Shown here in pieces: positions 7,062 to 16,479 of a DNA stretch of 32,839 bases. This DNA comes from Glycomyces sp. L485 (lineage in GTDB: Bacteria > Actinomycetota > Actinomycetes > Mycobacteriales > Micromonosporaceae): the NCBI RefSeq assembly GCF_022548875.1, contig NZ_JAKZEW010000044.1, positions 1-32,839 of the forward strand, in the 5' to 3' direction. The translations under genes were made by a program, and so were the position numbers. Position 1 is the first letter of the stretch. Each line of letters starts with the position of its first letter. Below the pieces are notes generated by a model. That model did no database searches. It was not told where the DNA came from and was given only the letters and a program-made list of their open reading frames with translations.

Positions 7062-8081
7062 TCAGTCCTCGCGCGCGCAGACGAGTCCCTCGACCGAGTC
7101 GCGCTCGGGCATCACGCCGCCTTGGGCCTCCAGGCAGTCGACGTGGGCGTCCACGCGTTCCAGGCACCCGCTCTGGACTTCGAAGGAGGCCGCCTCGCCC
7201 ATGGTCAGGAACAGCATCAGTTCGTCGTCGCGGTGGGCGGTGATCGTCACGTCGCCCTCAATGGTGGTGCCGTCGTAGAGGACCTCGTAGTACGGGGCGC
7301 CCCACGACTCCCGCACCGCTGCGAGGTAGGCGTCCGCTTCGGTGAAGTCGGCGAACTCGTAGGTGATCCAGTACCGGTAGGTCCGCAGCCCCGCCTCGGT
7401 CCGGTACCCGCACGGCGTCACCTCGACCGTGCGGCGCTCGAAGCCGGGGAAGCCGTCGAGACTCACCGCGCTGCCGGTCACGGCCTCCTCCATCCGAGGC
7501 CACGCGTCGGATTCGTCGTGCTCCCCCACGGGCGGGCCGGTCTCGGTCGAGGCCTCCACCCACTCGCCCATCGAAAAGGTCACCCCGATGGTGAAGATCG
7601 CGGCCACCGCCCAGACCAGGCTCTCGGCCGTCGCCCACGACGCCGGATGCTCGCGGCCGAGCCATCGCTTCGACTCGCCCGTCACCGCCAGCGCCAGGCC
7701 GGCGAACGCGACCGGTCCCACGGCCATCGCGAAGATCAGTCCTGCCGCCGTCGACCGGCCGGGGTCGACCGGCATGAGCAGGAGGATCTGCTGGACGGCG
7801 ACGAGGACGCCCGCGCCCGCCAGATACAGCTGCGCGCGCCTGCCGCCCCGGCCGAGCCAGATGACGGCGAGGACGTTCACCGGGATCGTCGGGGCCAGCA
7901 CTACCAGGTACGACATGCCCCGTTCGAACAGGTTCGTCTCCACCCCGCCGCCGGTCCACGCGTAGCCCTGCAGCCCCCGCCAGACCCACAGCCACAGCGC
8001 CGCCACGAGCACGGCCTGGACGAGCAGGAGGAGGCGGATCGCCTGGATCCGCTTCGGGGCTCTCGGGCGGGGCGTGCCCAT
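7062..8081 (-). CDS. Multi-span membrane protein downstream of eccC
   Basis: A 339-residue protein of unknown function. The ATG at 8081 is chosen because AGGAG lies 4 nt before it; an in-frame ATG at 8114 would add 11 residues without a ribosome binding site. A basic N-terminus (RPRAPKRIQ) is followed by about five hydrophobic segments (roughly 16-36, 57-76, 84-103, 112-133 and 151-170). A C-terminal soluble domain of about 165 residues with four cysteines follows, rich in acidic and aromatic residues. The gene follows eccC by 90 bases on the same strand with only one hairpin, at its own end, so it is probably cotranscribed with eccC. A secretion accessory role is possible but rests on position alone. 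Confidence 0.75.
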   Translation of the reverse strand: MGTPRPRAPKRIQAIRLLLLVQAVLVAALWLWVWRGLQGYAWTGGGVETNLFERGMSYLVVLAPTIPVNVLAVIWLGRGGRRAQLYLAGAGVLVAVQQILLLMPVDPGRSTAAGLIFAMAVGPVAFAGLALAVTGESKRWLGREHPASWATAESLVWAVAAIFTIGVTFSMGEWVEASTETGPPVGEHDESDAWPRMEEAVTGSAVSLDGFPGFERRTVEVTPCGYRTEAGLRTYRYWITYEFADFTEADAYLAAVRESWGAPYYEVLYDGTTIEGDVTITAHRDDELMLFLTMGEAASFEVQSGCLERVDAHVDCLEAQGGVMPERDSVEGLVCARED

Positions 8082-8171
8082 CGGTCTCCTGGTGGTGGTT
8101 TCGGGGACGGACATGGTGACGGCCGCCGACTGCCGTGGGATGGCGGGCGTCGGCGGCCGTGCACGTCGCCG

Positions 8172-11100
8172 CTAGGCGCTGCCGTTCGGCGGGAGCAGCG
8201 TCGTCTGGATGAGCTGATCGCCGTCCTTGCGGCGCACCAGGGTGCCGCGGCCGGCCGGCTGCGGGCTGGGCCGCAGCTTCCCGAAGATCGCGCCTTCCTC
8301 CTTGCGTCCGCTCATGAGCAGGCCGGGGGATTCGAGCTGCTTGATCTGGCCCATCACAGGGTCCATCATGGATCGACCGGCGCCGGTGCAGCGGCGGGCG
8401 ATGATGATGTGGAAGCCGATGTCGCGGCCCTGCGGGATGAGCTCGGCGAGCTGCTGCATCGGGTTCTGCCTGGTCGCGACCATCTCGTAGTCGTCGACGA
8501 TGAGGTACAGGTCAGGGCCGGTCCACCACGAGCGGTCCCGCAGCGCCGCGGGCGAGACGTCGTCGCCGGGCAGGCGCTTCTCGATGGGCCCCTTCAGGTT
8601 CTTGCAGGCCGCCTCGAACTGCTTTCCCGACATCGCGTAGTCCAGCAGCGTCGGCTTCGAGATCTCCTCCAGCATGCCTCGCCGGTAGTCGGCCATGATG
8701 ACCTTGGCCTCTTTCGGCGAGTAGGTCGACTGGATCTGCTTGGCGATGTGCCGCAGCAGGTTCGTCTTCCCGCATTCGGAGTCGCCGAGGACGAGCAGGT
8801 GCGGTTCGGCCTGGAAGTCCAGGTATACGGGCTTGAGTCCGGCCTCGTTGAGGCCGATCGGGATGCCCGGCTTGGACCGGTCGACGGCCTGGAGGAAGTC
8901 GGTGACGTGCAGCTGGCGAGGCAGGAGCCGCACCGGCGGGCACGGGGCGCCGCGCCAGGCCTGCTTGACCTTCTTGACGAAGTCCTCCACTCCGGGCGCG
9001 AGGTCGTCGCCGTCCCGGATCGAGTCGATGCGCGGCACGCCCGCCAGGAAGTGGAGCTTCTGTAGCGACAGGCCGCGTCCGGGGCGGTTCTTCGGGACGT
9101 TCGCGGCCTTCTTGCGGTCGATCTCGGACTCCATGTTGTCCGAGAGCTTCAGCTCCAGCTTGAGGCCGAACATGTCGCGCATGTTCATGCGGATGTCGCC
9201 CCAGCGGGTGCAGGTGACCATGACGTGGACGCCGTAGGACAGGCCGCGGTTGCCGATCGCCTTGATCTGGTCGACGAACGGCTCGTAGTCCTCCCTGAGC
9301 GTCATCCAGTTGTCGATGACGAGGAAGACGTCCCCGTAGGGGTCGTCCTGGAACCGGCCCTGCTCCTTCATGCGGCGGTAGGAGCCCATGCCGTCGATCT
9401 TGTTCGCGGTGAAGAACGCCTCGCGCTCGTCCAGGATGGACATGACCTCCTGGATCGTGCGCCGCACCCCCTCCTCCTCGCGGCGGCCGAACACGCCGGC
9501 CACGTGCGGGAGGTCCTCGATGCCGCGGAGCGTGCCGCCGCCGAAGTCGAGGCAGTAGAACTGGACTTCGCGCGGCGTGTGCGTCAGCGCGAGCGAGCCG
9601 ATGAGCGTCCTGAGCATCGTGGACTTGCCGGACTGGGCCCCGCCGGCGATCGCCACGGTGCCCTGCGCGCCGGAGAGGTCGACGATGAACGGGCTGCGCT
9701 TCTGCTCGAACGGCCGGTCCTCGTCGCCGAGCACGGCGTTGAGCTTCCCGTTGAGCGCGAAGCCCTTCGGAGTCAGCCCACGCTGCGGGTCGACCTCCAA
9801 CGGCGGCAGCAGCTGGTCGAGCGTCGGCGGGTCCTCCAGCGGCGGCAGCCAGACCTGGTGGGCCGGGCGGCCCATGCCGAGGCAGTTGTTGACCATGACT
9901 TCGAGCTCGGAGAGCTTCTCGTTCTCCTCGTCGGCCTCCGTCTGGGGGAGCACTTCTTCGGGCTCGTCCTCGGGCTCGGGCTCGGGCGGCAGCTCGACGC
10001 GGCTGGGCAGGAACCGCTGCACCTTGTGCTGCACGGCGGCGATGCGCTCGGCGCGGGAGGCGACCCGTTTCGGCGGCTTGTAGGTGCCGCCGACGTAGGC
10101 GGCGCGGAAGCGCACCAGGTCCTCGGTGCCGACCTGGAGGTAGCCGTGGCCCGGCTGCTGCGGCAGCTCGTAGGCCGCGCCGGAGCCGATGACCGTGCGG
10201 GACTCCTGCGCGGAGAAGGTGCGCAGCGCGACCCGGTAGGACAGGAAGGTGTCCAGGCCCTTGAGCTTGCCTTCCTCCAGGCGCTGCGAGGCGAGGAGCA
10301 TGTGCACGCCGATGGAGCGGCCGATGCGTCCGATCTGCAGGAACAGGTTGATGAACTCGGGCTTGGCGACGAGCATCTCGGAGAACTCGTCGGCGATGAT
10401 GAGCAGCGTCGGCATCGGGTCGAGCGGCTGACCCGCGGCGCGGGCCTTCTCGTACTCCCACCGGTTGGTGAAGTTGCCGGCGCGGCGCAGCTCCTCCTGT
10501 CGCCGCACCAGCTCGCCTTCGAGGGCGTCCTGCATGCGGTCGACCAGTTCGATCTCGTCGGCGAGGTTCGTGATGACCGCGCTGACGTGCGGCAGCTCGT
10601 CGAGCGAGGCGAACGTCGCGCCGCCCTTGAAGTCGACGAGGATGAAGTTGAGCTCCTCGGAGGAGTGCGTGGCGATCAGGGAGCCGACGATGGTGCGCAG
10701 CACCTCAGACTTACCGGAACCGGTGGCGCCGATGAGCAGGCCGTGCGGGCCCATGCCGCCGACAGCGGCCTCCTTGAAGTCGATGTCGACGACCGCGCCG
10801 TCGGGACCCGGCCCGACGGGGACCTTCAGGTAGTCCTTGACCGGCTTCTCGCGCCAGTGGACGGCCGGGTCCAGCGCCGCGGCGTCGTTGAAGCCGAGCA
10901 TCTCCGGCAGCCCGGACGGGTTCGCCATCGGCGAGGCGTCCTCGTCGCCGGACTCGGTGGAGCCCCCTGCGCCCCTGAGCGTCAGCCGCCACGGGCTCAA
11001 GGAGCGGGCGATGCCCTCGGCCTGGCTGTACGACAGCCGGTCGGGCCTGCCCAGGACGCGGCGGCGGCCGGCCTGGTCGGTGCGGATCTCCTCCTCGACG

Positions 11101-12203
11101 ATGTCGAGCAGCTTGATGTGCGGCCCGGGCTTGCGCGGCAGGTAGCCGGAGAAGTCGAACACCGTCACGCCGGCCATGCCGTCGGCGGCGACGATGCCCG
11201 TCGGGTCGACCTCGCCGCCGTCGAGGACGATCACCAGGTGGGACTCGCCCTCCCCGGCCGTGGCGCCGGGCGACCATCCGCCGCGGCTCGACAGCTGATC
11301 GCGCAGCGCGGCCTCGAGGTGGCCGGTCGAGTGGTAGAACATGCGGACCGGACCGGCACCGTCTTCTTCGGACGGATGCTGGAGGTGCGGCAGCCACTTC
11401 ATCCAGTGCCACTCGGGCATCCGCTCGGCGTCGGCGACGACCGCTACCAGGACGTCGTCGGGAGAGTGCAGGACCGCGAGCTGGCACAGCTGCGCCCGCA
11501 GACTGTCCATCACCAGGGCCCGCTCCCCGCGCAGGACCATGCGACCGGCCTCGGTGTACTTCATCGAACGCGGGATGTCGATCACATTCGAGTGCGCGGC
11601 CACGAAGCGGCGCAACGCCATCGACGTCATCGGCTCCAGGTCCTCGACCGGTTTCGTCTCCGGCGGCACCAACTTCATCGTCATGCGCTGCTTGCCGACA
11701 CCGACCCTGATGTCGAGCGAGTCGTCGTCCTTCGCGCGCCGCTCCCACATCCGCCGCGAACCCACCAGCGACCACAGTGCCCTGGGATCGGGATGGCGCC
11801 AGCGCGCCGCCCGCCACTGCCGCTCCGCGCCCTTCCGGGCCCGGCGCCGCACCTGGTTGAGATAGCGCATGTAATCGCGCCGCACGGCGTTGAACTCGGC
11901 CTTCTTCTGGCCGCGGTTCGAAGAGAGGTTGGTGGCCATCACCCCGATCATGCCGATGCCCATCATGGCGCCGATGGCCATCATGAGCGGGTCGATGCCG
12001 CCGTCACCGGCGGCCCCGCCGCGCCGCATCATCATGAGCGTCATCCCGGCCGCCATGGCGAGCATCGGCAGGACCATGAGGTACTGGCCGATGGACTTCG
12101 GCTGCGGGTCGGGCATGTCCGGAGGCGACTCGAGCAGGATGTCGCCGCGCGGAGCCTGCGGACCGCGTTTACGCGGCGGCCTTCGGAACAGTTTGGTCGT
12201 CAC
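8172..12203 (-). CDS. eccC: Type VII secretion ATPase EccC (EccCa and EccCb fused)
   Basis: A 1343-residue FtsK/SpoIIIE-type motor of the ESX system. Two N-terminal membrane spans (about 40-60 and 70-95) precede a linker/DUF domain and three ATPase domains. Their P-loops are GATGSGKS (492-499), GGAQSGKST (854-862) and GDSECGKT (1140-1147). The first domain has a canonical Walker B (LLIIADEF). The third P-loop is of the degenerate type usual in the family. In the family, ATPase 1 powers export and the last domain binds substrate C-termini. It starts with GTG at 12203, with AAGGA 6 nt upstream. It is divergent from eccD-eccB across a 213-base spacer. Length and fusion state match non-mycobacterial actinobacteria, where EccCa and EccCb are one chain. 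Confidence 0.97.
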   Translation of the reverse strand: MTTKLFRRPPRKRGPQAPRGDILLESPPDMPDPQPKSIGQYLMVLPMLAMAAGMTLMMMRRGGAAGDGGIDPLMMAIGAMMGIGMIGVMATNLSSNRGQKKAEFNAVRRDYMRYLNQVRRRARKGAERQWRAARWRHPDPRALWSLVGSRRMWERRAKDDDSLDIRVGVGKQRMTMKLVPPETKPVEDLEPMTSMALRRFVAAHSNVIDIPRSMKYTEAGRMVLRGERALVMDSLRAQLCQLAVLHSPDDVLVAVVADAERMPEWHWMKWLPHLQHPSEEDGAGPVRMFYHSTGHLEAALRDQLSSRGGWSPGATAGEGESHLVIVLDGGEVDPTGIVAADGMAGVTVFDFSGYLPRKPGPHIKLLDIVEEEIRTDQAGRRRVLGRPDRLSYSQAEGIARSLSPWRLTLRGAGGSTESGDEDASPMANPSGLPEMLGFNDAAALDPAVHWREKPVKDYLKVPVGPGPDGAVVDIDFKEAAVGGMGPHGLLIGATGSGKSEVLRTIVGSLIATHSSEELNFILVDFKGGATFASLDELPHVSAVITNLADEIELVDRMQDALEGELVRRQEELRRAGNFTNRWEYEKARAAGQPLDPMPTLLIIADEFSEMLVAKPEFINLFLQIGRIGRSIGVHMLLASQRLEEGKLKGLDTFLSYRVALRTFSAQESRTVIGSGAAYELPQQPGHGYLQVGTEDLVRFRAAYVGGTYKPPKRVASRAERIAAVQHKVQRFLPSRVELPPEPEPEDEPEEVLPQTEADEENEKLSELEVMVNNCLGMGRPAHQVWLPPLEDPPTLDQLLPPLEVDPQRGLTPKGFALNGKLNAVLGDEDRPFEQKRSPFIVDLSGAQGTVAIAGGAQSGKSTMLRTLIGSLALTHTPREVQFYCLDFGGGTLRGIEDLPHVAGVFGRREEEGVRRTIQEVMSILDEREAFFTANKIDGMGSYRRMKEQGRFQDDPYGDVFLVIDNWMTLREDYEPFVDQIKAIGNRGLSYGVHVMVTCTRWGDIRMNMRDMFGLKLELKLSDNMESEIDRKKAANVPKNRPGRGLSLQKLHFLAGVPRIDSIRDGDDLAPGVEDFVKKVKQAWRGAPCPPVRLLPRQLHVTDFLQAVDRSKPGIPIGLNEAGLKPVYLDFQAEPHLLVLGDSECGKTNLLRHIAKQIQSTYSPKEAKVIMADYRRGMLEEISKPTLLDYAMSGKQFEAACKNLKGPIEKRLPGDDVSPAALRDRSWWTGPDLYLIVDDYEMVATRQNPMQQLAELIPQGRDIGFHIIIARRCTGAGRSMMDPVMGQIKQLESPGLLMSGRKEEGAIFGKLRPSPQPAGRGTLVRRKDGDQLIQTTLLPPNGSA

Positions 12204-12273
12204 AATGGGTCCTTGTACTCACCGGGGGATGCGCCTACCACGGCGCTGCTTGCGAGCCGTAAATCAGCGTTGC

Positions 12274-12303
12274 CGTATAAAAGATTCAAGTGCGCTCTGT
12301 CGA
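12274..12303 (-). promoter_or_regulatory. Candidate sigma-A promoter for eccC
   Basis: On the minus strand TCGACA (12303-12298) and TATACG (12279-12274) are separated by 18 bases, a 5/6 and a 4/6 match to the -35 and -10 consensus. They lie about 70 bases upstream of the eccC GTG. Recognised by eye only. Confidence 0.4.
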
Positions 12304-12346
12304 GTATCGCACTGACAGGGTAGAACCGCATCGCCACTGGGCGCCG

Positions 12347-12374
12347 TTGCCTGCTTGCACGCGGGCCTTATCCT
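12347..12374 (+). promoter_or_regulatory. Candidate promoter for eccD-eccB
   Basis: TTGCCT (12347-12352) and TATCCT (12369-12374) are 16 bases apart. They would place the transcript start about 35 bases before the eccD GTG, which has GGAGG (12404-12408) at 8 nt spacing. Each box matches 4 of 6 consensus bases. Confidence 0.4.
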
Positions 12375-12416
12375 GAACAAGTCCCCCAAATTCGACCCGA
12401 CCCGGAGGTTCGTGCG

Positions 12417-13832
12417 GTGAGCACCAAGTCGGCCACCCTCAGCAGGGTGACGATCGTCAGTCCTCGGACCAGGATCGACCTCGCGTTGCCCTCAGACGTC
12501 CCCCTGTCCGATCTGCTGCCGACGATCCTGCACCAGGCCGGCGAGTACTACATAGACGAAGCCGGCGACAACGGCGGCTGGATCCTGTCCAGACTCGGCG
12601 ACGAACCGCTCGACACCGGGCACTCCTGCTCGCAGCTGTCGATCAACGACGGCGAGATGTTGTATCTCAACCCAGCCGACGCCGCCAAGCCCGAGATCGT
12701 GTTCGACGACGTCATCGACGCCGTCGCCACCGCCACCGAGCAGCGCGGCAACCGCTGGGACCACAAGGCGACCAAGCGCTTCGCCGTCGGCGTCGGCACC
12801 GCCGCTCTGGCGGGCGGCGCGATCGCGGTCCTGTTCACCGGCCCGCCCCAGCTGCCCGGCGCTATCGTGGCCCTCGGCGTCGCGGCCGTCCTCATCGGAG
12901 CCTCTGCACTGCTGTCCCGCGCGGTCGGCGACTCGCGCGCGGCCACCTACTTCGGCGTCACCGCCGTCTTCTACGCCGCGGTCGGCGGCCTGCTCATCGC
13001 CGCCGGCGGCAGCTCGGTCTCCGAGCTCGCGGCCCCGCACGTCATGATCGCCGCCTCGGCGATCCTGCTGTTCAGCGTCCTGGGGATGGTCGCGGTGGGA
13101 GACATGGCATCGGCGCCGGTGTTCATCACCTCTATCCTCGGCGCGATCGTGCTCGCCATCGCGGTGGCGTTCATGATGCTCATCGACACCCCGAACTATC
13201 CGGCCACGGCCGCCACCGGCGCGGCGATCGCCGCGCCCCTGGCGCTGGCGATCCTGCCGGCCGCCCCGCGGCTGTCGCTGTCCATGGCGATGGTGCCCAC
13301 CCCGCAGCTGCCGGCCACCACCGAGGAGCTCAAGGCTGGCGACGCCGAGACCGTCGACGGCAAGCGGATCCTCAAGCTCTCCGAGCACGCCGGGAACTAC
13401 CTGGAGGCGCTGTACGCCTTCGCGGCGGTCGTCGGCCTCGTCTCCGCGATCGCGCTGGCGTTCTCGGGCACCGTCCCCGGCATCATCCTCGCCACCGCCA
13501 TCGCGCTGATCCTGCTGAGCCGCTCGCGCACGATCGAGGACCGCCCGGCCCGCATCGTCATGCTCGCCTCCGGCATGGGCGGTCTCGCCGTGGTGCTGGC
13601 GGCGATCTTCATCGACGGCGGCACCCTCGTGCGCCTGGTCGCGATCCTCGGCGCTCTGACGCTCTTGACGGTCATCGCGATGGTGTACGGCCTGGCCGTG
13701 GCGGGCAAGAAGATCGCGCCGACCTGGGGCCGCCTGCTCGACATCTGCGAGGCGCTCCTGATCGTGTCGATCCTGCCGCTGGCCGGCTGGCTCTGCAACC
13801 TGTACGTCTTCGCGCTGGCGATGCGCGGCTAG
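12417..13832 (+). CDS. eccD: Type VII secretion membrane channel protein EccD
   Basis: A 471-residue integral membrane component of the ESX complex. Residues about 8-95 form the cytosolic ubiquitin-like domain of EccD (RVTIVSPRTRIDLALP ... NDGEMLYLNP). The rest, from about residue 120, is a series of about eleven hydrophobic segments with Ala/Ile/Leu/Val bias. A charged loop near residues 300-330 (KAGDAETVDGKRILKLSEHA) splits the bundle. In the family two EccD copies form each membrane vestibule of the secretion unit. The GTG start is backed by GGAGG at 12404-12408. eccB follows 40 bases later on the same strand. Confidence 0.93.
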   Translation: MSTKSATLSRVTIVSPRTRIDLALPSDVPLSDLLPTILHQAGEYYIDEAGDNGGWILSRLGDEPLDTGHSCSQLSINDGEMLYLNPADAAKPEIVFDDVIDAVATATEQRGNRWDHKATKRFAVGVGTAALAGGAIAVLFTGPPQLPGAIVALGVAAVLIGASALLSRAVGDSRAATYFGVTAVFYAAVGGLLIAAGGSSVSELAAPHVMIAASAILLFSVLGMVAVGDMASAPVFITSILGAIVLAIAVAFMMLIDTPNYPATAATGAAIAAPLALAILPAAPRLSLSMAMVPTPQLPATTEELKAGDAETVDGKRILKLSEHAGNYLEALYAFAAVVGLVSAIALAFSGTVPGIILATAIALILLSRSRTIEDRPARIVMLASGMGGLAVVLAAIFIDGGTLVRLVAILGALTLLTVIAMVYGLAVAGKKIAPTWGRLLDICEALLIVSILPLAGWLCNLYVFALAMRG

Positions 13833-13872
13833 TCTCCTTCCCCCGAGCCGTTTCCGAGAGAGGCGAACTTCG

Positions 13873-15438
13873 ATGCCGCAGATGCGCTCCCGCCGCGAGC
13901 AGGTGGACGCCCACCGCTTCATCACCTCGCGGATGAACCAAGCGCTGGTCCTGGCGAACCCCGACTCGGTCGAGCGCCCGCTGCGGCGCATCGGCGTCTC
14001 CATCTTCGCGTCGGTGATGATCATGATCCTGGTCTTCGGCGGATTCGCTATCGCGGCGCTGCTGAACAAGGGCAACCAGCGGCCCGAGGTCGGCAACATC
14101 ATCATCGAGAAGGGCACCAACGCGATCTACGTGTACACGTGGGCGCCCGACGCCGAGGAGCAGGGCGAGGCCCCGAAGCTATGGCCGGTCGCGAACTTCA
14201 CCTCGGCGCTGCTGCTGCTCGATCCGCAGACCCCCTACCGGGGCGACCCGCCGGTGCAGAACCTGAAGCCTGAGTCGCTGGTGGGCTACCCGCGGGGCTT
14301 CCTCATCGGCATCGACGGCGCCCCGCCCTCGCCGCCCGACGCCGAGAGCCTGCTGCAGCACGAGAACTGGAACGCCTGCTCGATGGGCAGGGAGGTCCGC
14401 AGCAAGCCCAGCCACATGCTGACGCAGCTGGTGGTCGAGGACCTCCCCGAGCCCGAGTGGCTCGGCGACGACCAGTGGCTGCTGGCCGAGACCGCCGTCC
14501 CCGACGACGAGGCGCCCGACCTGTACCTGCTGTGGAACGACCGCAAGTACCCGGTCACGGACGAGCAGGTCCTGACCGTGCTGAACCTGCGGCGCGACGA
14601 CGCGATCCCCTTGAACGAGGACATGCTCCGCACGATCGTGTCGGGCGCGCCGCTGGAAGCGGTGACGGAGAACTACTTCGGCGATGAATCCACTGTGGAG
14701 GACCCGGACGTCGGCGTTCTCACTTACGGCCAGACCTACGAGGCCGGCGGCGACCTGTTCGTGCTGCTGCGGGACGACGATCTCGGCGACGAGTTCGCCC
14801 GGATCAGCGAGACTCAGGAGCTGCTGCTGCGGGATGCGAACGGCTCCGACTCGATCACGATCTCGACATCGGTGAAGAACGAGACGGGCGCGCAGGCCCG
14901 CTACGGCTCCGACGACTTCCCGACCGACACCCACGAACTGTGGACGGTCGACACCGACCGGCCCGCCGTGTGCGCGGTCTTCGACCCCGACCTGCCGGCG
15001 GACGAGGCCAAGATCGCGATCGCGCTCTACAGCACGGCGCCCGGCACCCTGACCGACGCCGCGGAATCGGTCGACATGAGCACCGAAGGCGACATCGTGT
15101 CCAATGTCGAGGGCCAGACGGCGCAGACGGTCCTGCCTCCCGGAACGGCCGCGCTCATCTCGGCGCAGTCGAGCCCCGGCCAGACCCTCCAGGGCATGAC
15201 CTACCTGGTCGACAGCATCGGATACAGCTACGGGATCGTCGACTTCGGCAGGACCGGATCCACAAAGTCGCTGCTCGGCTACGGCGACGTCGAATCGGTC
15301 GGCGTGCCCGACACCATGCGGGCGCTGATCCCGCAGGGCCCGAGCCTGGACCCGTCCGAGGCCCGCAAGCAGCTGAATCCCGAGAGCGACGACATCCCGA
15401 CCTTCGACACCGGCGAGGAAGAAGGAGGCGGCGAGTAG
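13873..15438 (+). CDS. eccB: Type VII secretion membrane protein EccB
   Basis: A 521-residue core component. The N-terminus has the typical EccB opening (RSRREQVDAHRFITSRMNQA, residues 5-24). A basic stretch with Arg38-Arg39 and a single span (41-64) follow, then a large periplasmic region from about residue 70 with the long repeat-like domain that ends near 'ALIPQGPSLDPSEARKQLNP'. The C-terminus is acidic and ends EEEGGGE. GAGAGG lies upstream of the ATG. In the family, EccB contributes the periplasmic ring and binds mycosin. It is downstream of eccD, and a separate signal-less membrane protein starts 80 bases later. Confidence 0.93.
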   Translation: MPQMRSRREQVDAHRFITSRMNQALVLANPDSVERPLRRIGVSIFASVMIMILVFGGFAIAALLNKGNQRPEVGNIIIEKGTNAIYVYTWAPDAEEQGEAPKLWPVANFTSALLLLDPQTPYRGDPPVQNLKPESLVGYPRGFLIGIDGAPPSPPDAESLLQHENWNACSMGREVRSKPSHMLTQLVVEDLPEPEWLGDDQWLLAETAVPDDEAPDLYLLWNDRKYPVTDEQVLTVLNLRRDDAIPLNEDMLRTIVSGAPLEAVTENYFGDESTVEDPDVGVLTYGQTYEAGGDLFVLLRDDDLGDEFARISETQELLLRDANGSDSITISTSVKNETGAQARYGSDDFPTDTHELWTVDTDRPAVCAVFDPDLPADEAKIAIALYSTAPGTLTDAAESVDMSTEGDIVSNVEGQTAQTVLPPGTAALISAQSSPGQTLQGMTYLVDSIGYSYGIVDFGRTGSTKSLLGYGDVESVGVPDTMRALIPQGPSLDPSEARKQLNPESDDIPTFDTGEEEGGGE

Positions 15439-15518
15439 CCGCGATTCCGCACGGCCCGTGACGGTCACCCACACGTGTTAACCTGGCGCGACAGCTTAGC
15501 GAGACCTGAGGACGCACA

Positions 15519-16421
15519 ATGGCCTACCCACCGCAGAATCCGGGCTACGACCCGAACCAGCAACCGCCCCAGGGGCAGCCCGGCGGAGGCTATTCACCGC
15601 AGCAGCCCGGATACGGCCAGCAGCCTGGGTACGGTCAGCAGCCCGGATACGGCCAACAGCCCGGCTACGGCCAACAGCCGGGGTACGGCCAGCAACCCGA
15701 TTACGGTCAGCAGCCGGGCCAGCAGCCCGGATACGGGCCGGGGTACGGCCAACAGCCATACGGTCAGCAGCCTGGGTACGGCCAGCAGCCCGGATACGGG
15801 CAGCAGCCGCCGGCCGGCCCTCCCGGTGGACCTCCGTACGGCCCCGGGCCCGGCGGATTCGCTCCGCAGCAGCCGCCGAAGCGAACCGGCCTCGTCGTCG
15901 GCATCGCCATCGGCGCCGTACTCCTCATCGGTGCGATCGGGCTCGTGGTCTGGCAGCCTTGGAACGGCAGCGGTTCCGTCTCGGGCGACGCCCCGGCCGC
16001 CGGCGAGTCCCCCGAGACGGTCGTCGACAACTACATGTCCACGATGGCCGGCTCGTTCGAAAGCGGCGGGTTCTCCGACCTCGCCACACTGGCCGAGGAC
16101 GTCAAGCCGTACCTGTGCTCGGAATCCCAGGCCGAGGTCGACTCGGCGATAGACGGCTTGGAAGGGGAGATGGGCATGGGCGGCCTCTCCGATGAGGAGG
16201 CCGCCGCCATGGAGGAAATGGAGATCACCGTCGACTACGACATCACCGGATCCTCCGAGGACGGCGACACCGCGGTGGTCGATGTGACGATGACCGGTGA
16301 AGTCGCCATGCCGTCCTTCGACTACAGCCAGAGCCTCGATCAGGAACTCAGCCTGGACCTGGTCAAGGAGAACGACGTCTGGCTCATCTGCGACGACGCC
16401 GCCGCCGCCGTGGTCGGCTAG
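15519..16421 (+). CDS. Membrane protein with QQPGYG repeats
   Basis: A 300-residue protein. Residues 1-120 are a cytosolic Pro/Gln/Gly/Tyr-rich tail containing about a dozen QQPGYG-type units (bases 15600-15809). One membrane span follows (about 128-148, [18 protein letters not shown]). An outside domain of about 145 residues then begins '[13 protein letters not shown]' and ends '[10 protein letters not shown]', resembling the DUF4878 lumazine-binding-like or DUF4333-type domains common in actinobacterial membrane proteins. GAGGA precedes the ATG by 6 nt. It follows eccB by 80 bases and may share its transcript, and a strong hairpin closes the unit. A role at the ESX complex is inferred only from position. 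Confidence 0.75.
   Translation: MAYPPQNPGYDPNQQPPQGQPGGGYSPQQPGYGQQPGYGQQPGYGQQPGYGQQPGYGQQPDYGQQPGQQPGYGPGYGQQPYGQQPGYGQQPGYGQQPPAGPPGGPPYGPGPGGFAPQQPPKRTGLVVGIAIGAVLLIGAIGLVVWQPWNGSGSVSGDAPAAGESPETVVDNYMSTMAGSFESGGFSDLATLAEDVKPYLCSESQAEVDSAIDGLEGEMGMGGLSDEEAAAMEEMEITVDYDITGSSEDGDTAVVDVTMTGEVAMPSFDYSQSLDQELSLDLVKENDVWLICDDAAAAVVG
15600..15809 (+). repeat. Tandem 18-bp coding repeat (QQPGYG)
   Basis: Units of 18 bases (CAGCAGCCCGGATACGGC and variants) start at 15600, 15618, 15636, 15654, 15672, 15690, 15720, 15765 and 15783. Shorter 12- and 15-base units lie between some of them, and the array encodes (QQPGYG)n. Third-position differences between units show that the array is not freshly amplified. 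Confidence 0.9.
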
Positions 16422-16436
16422 GCGCCCCGCATCGAG

Positions 16437-16467
16437 AAGGCCCCGCCGGGATCACCGGCGGGGCCTT
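16437..16467. terminator. Hairpin between convergent genes
   Basis: AAGGCCCCGCCGG (16437-16449), loop GATCA, then CCGGCGGGGCCTT (16455-16467): a perfect 13-bp stem 15 bases after the QQPGYG gene. It ends 12 bases before the stop of the convergent esterase gene, so it can serve both. Confidence 0.88.
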
Positions 16468-16479
16468 CGTCGTCACGGC

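Noticed and set aside
9225-12323. Open frame of about 1030 codons on the plus strand opposite eccC
   Set aside because: It is the antisense shadow of a high-G+C gene; its sequence is Arg/Gly/Ala/Asp-rich with no family features, and eccC is certain.
12492-14120. Minus-strand frame of about 540 codons opposite eccD and the start of eccB
   Set aside because: Its composition is Arg/Gly/Asp-rich shadow, and eccD with its clear membrane spans is the real gene.
15600-15809. Possible CRISPR array because of regular short repeats
   Set aside because: The repeats are in frame and encode QQPGYG, with no unique spacers between units.
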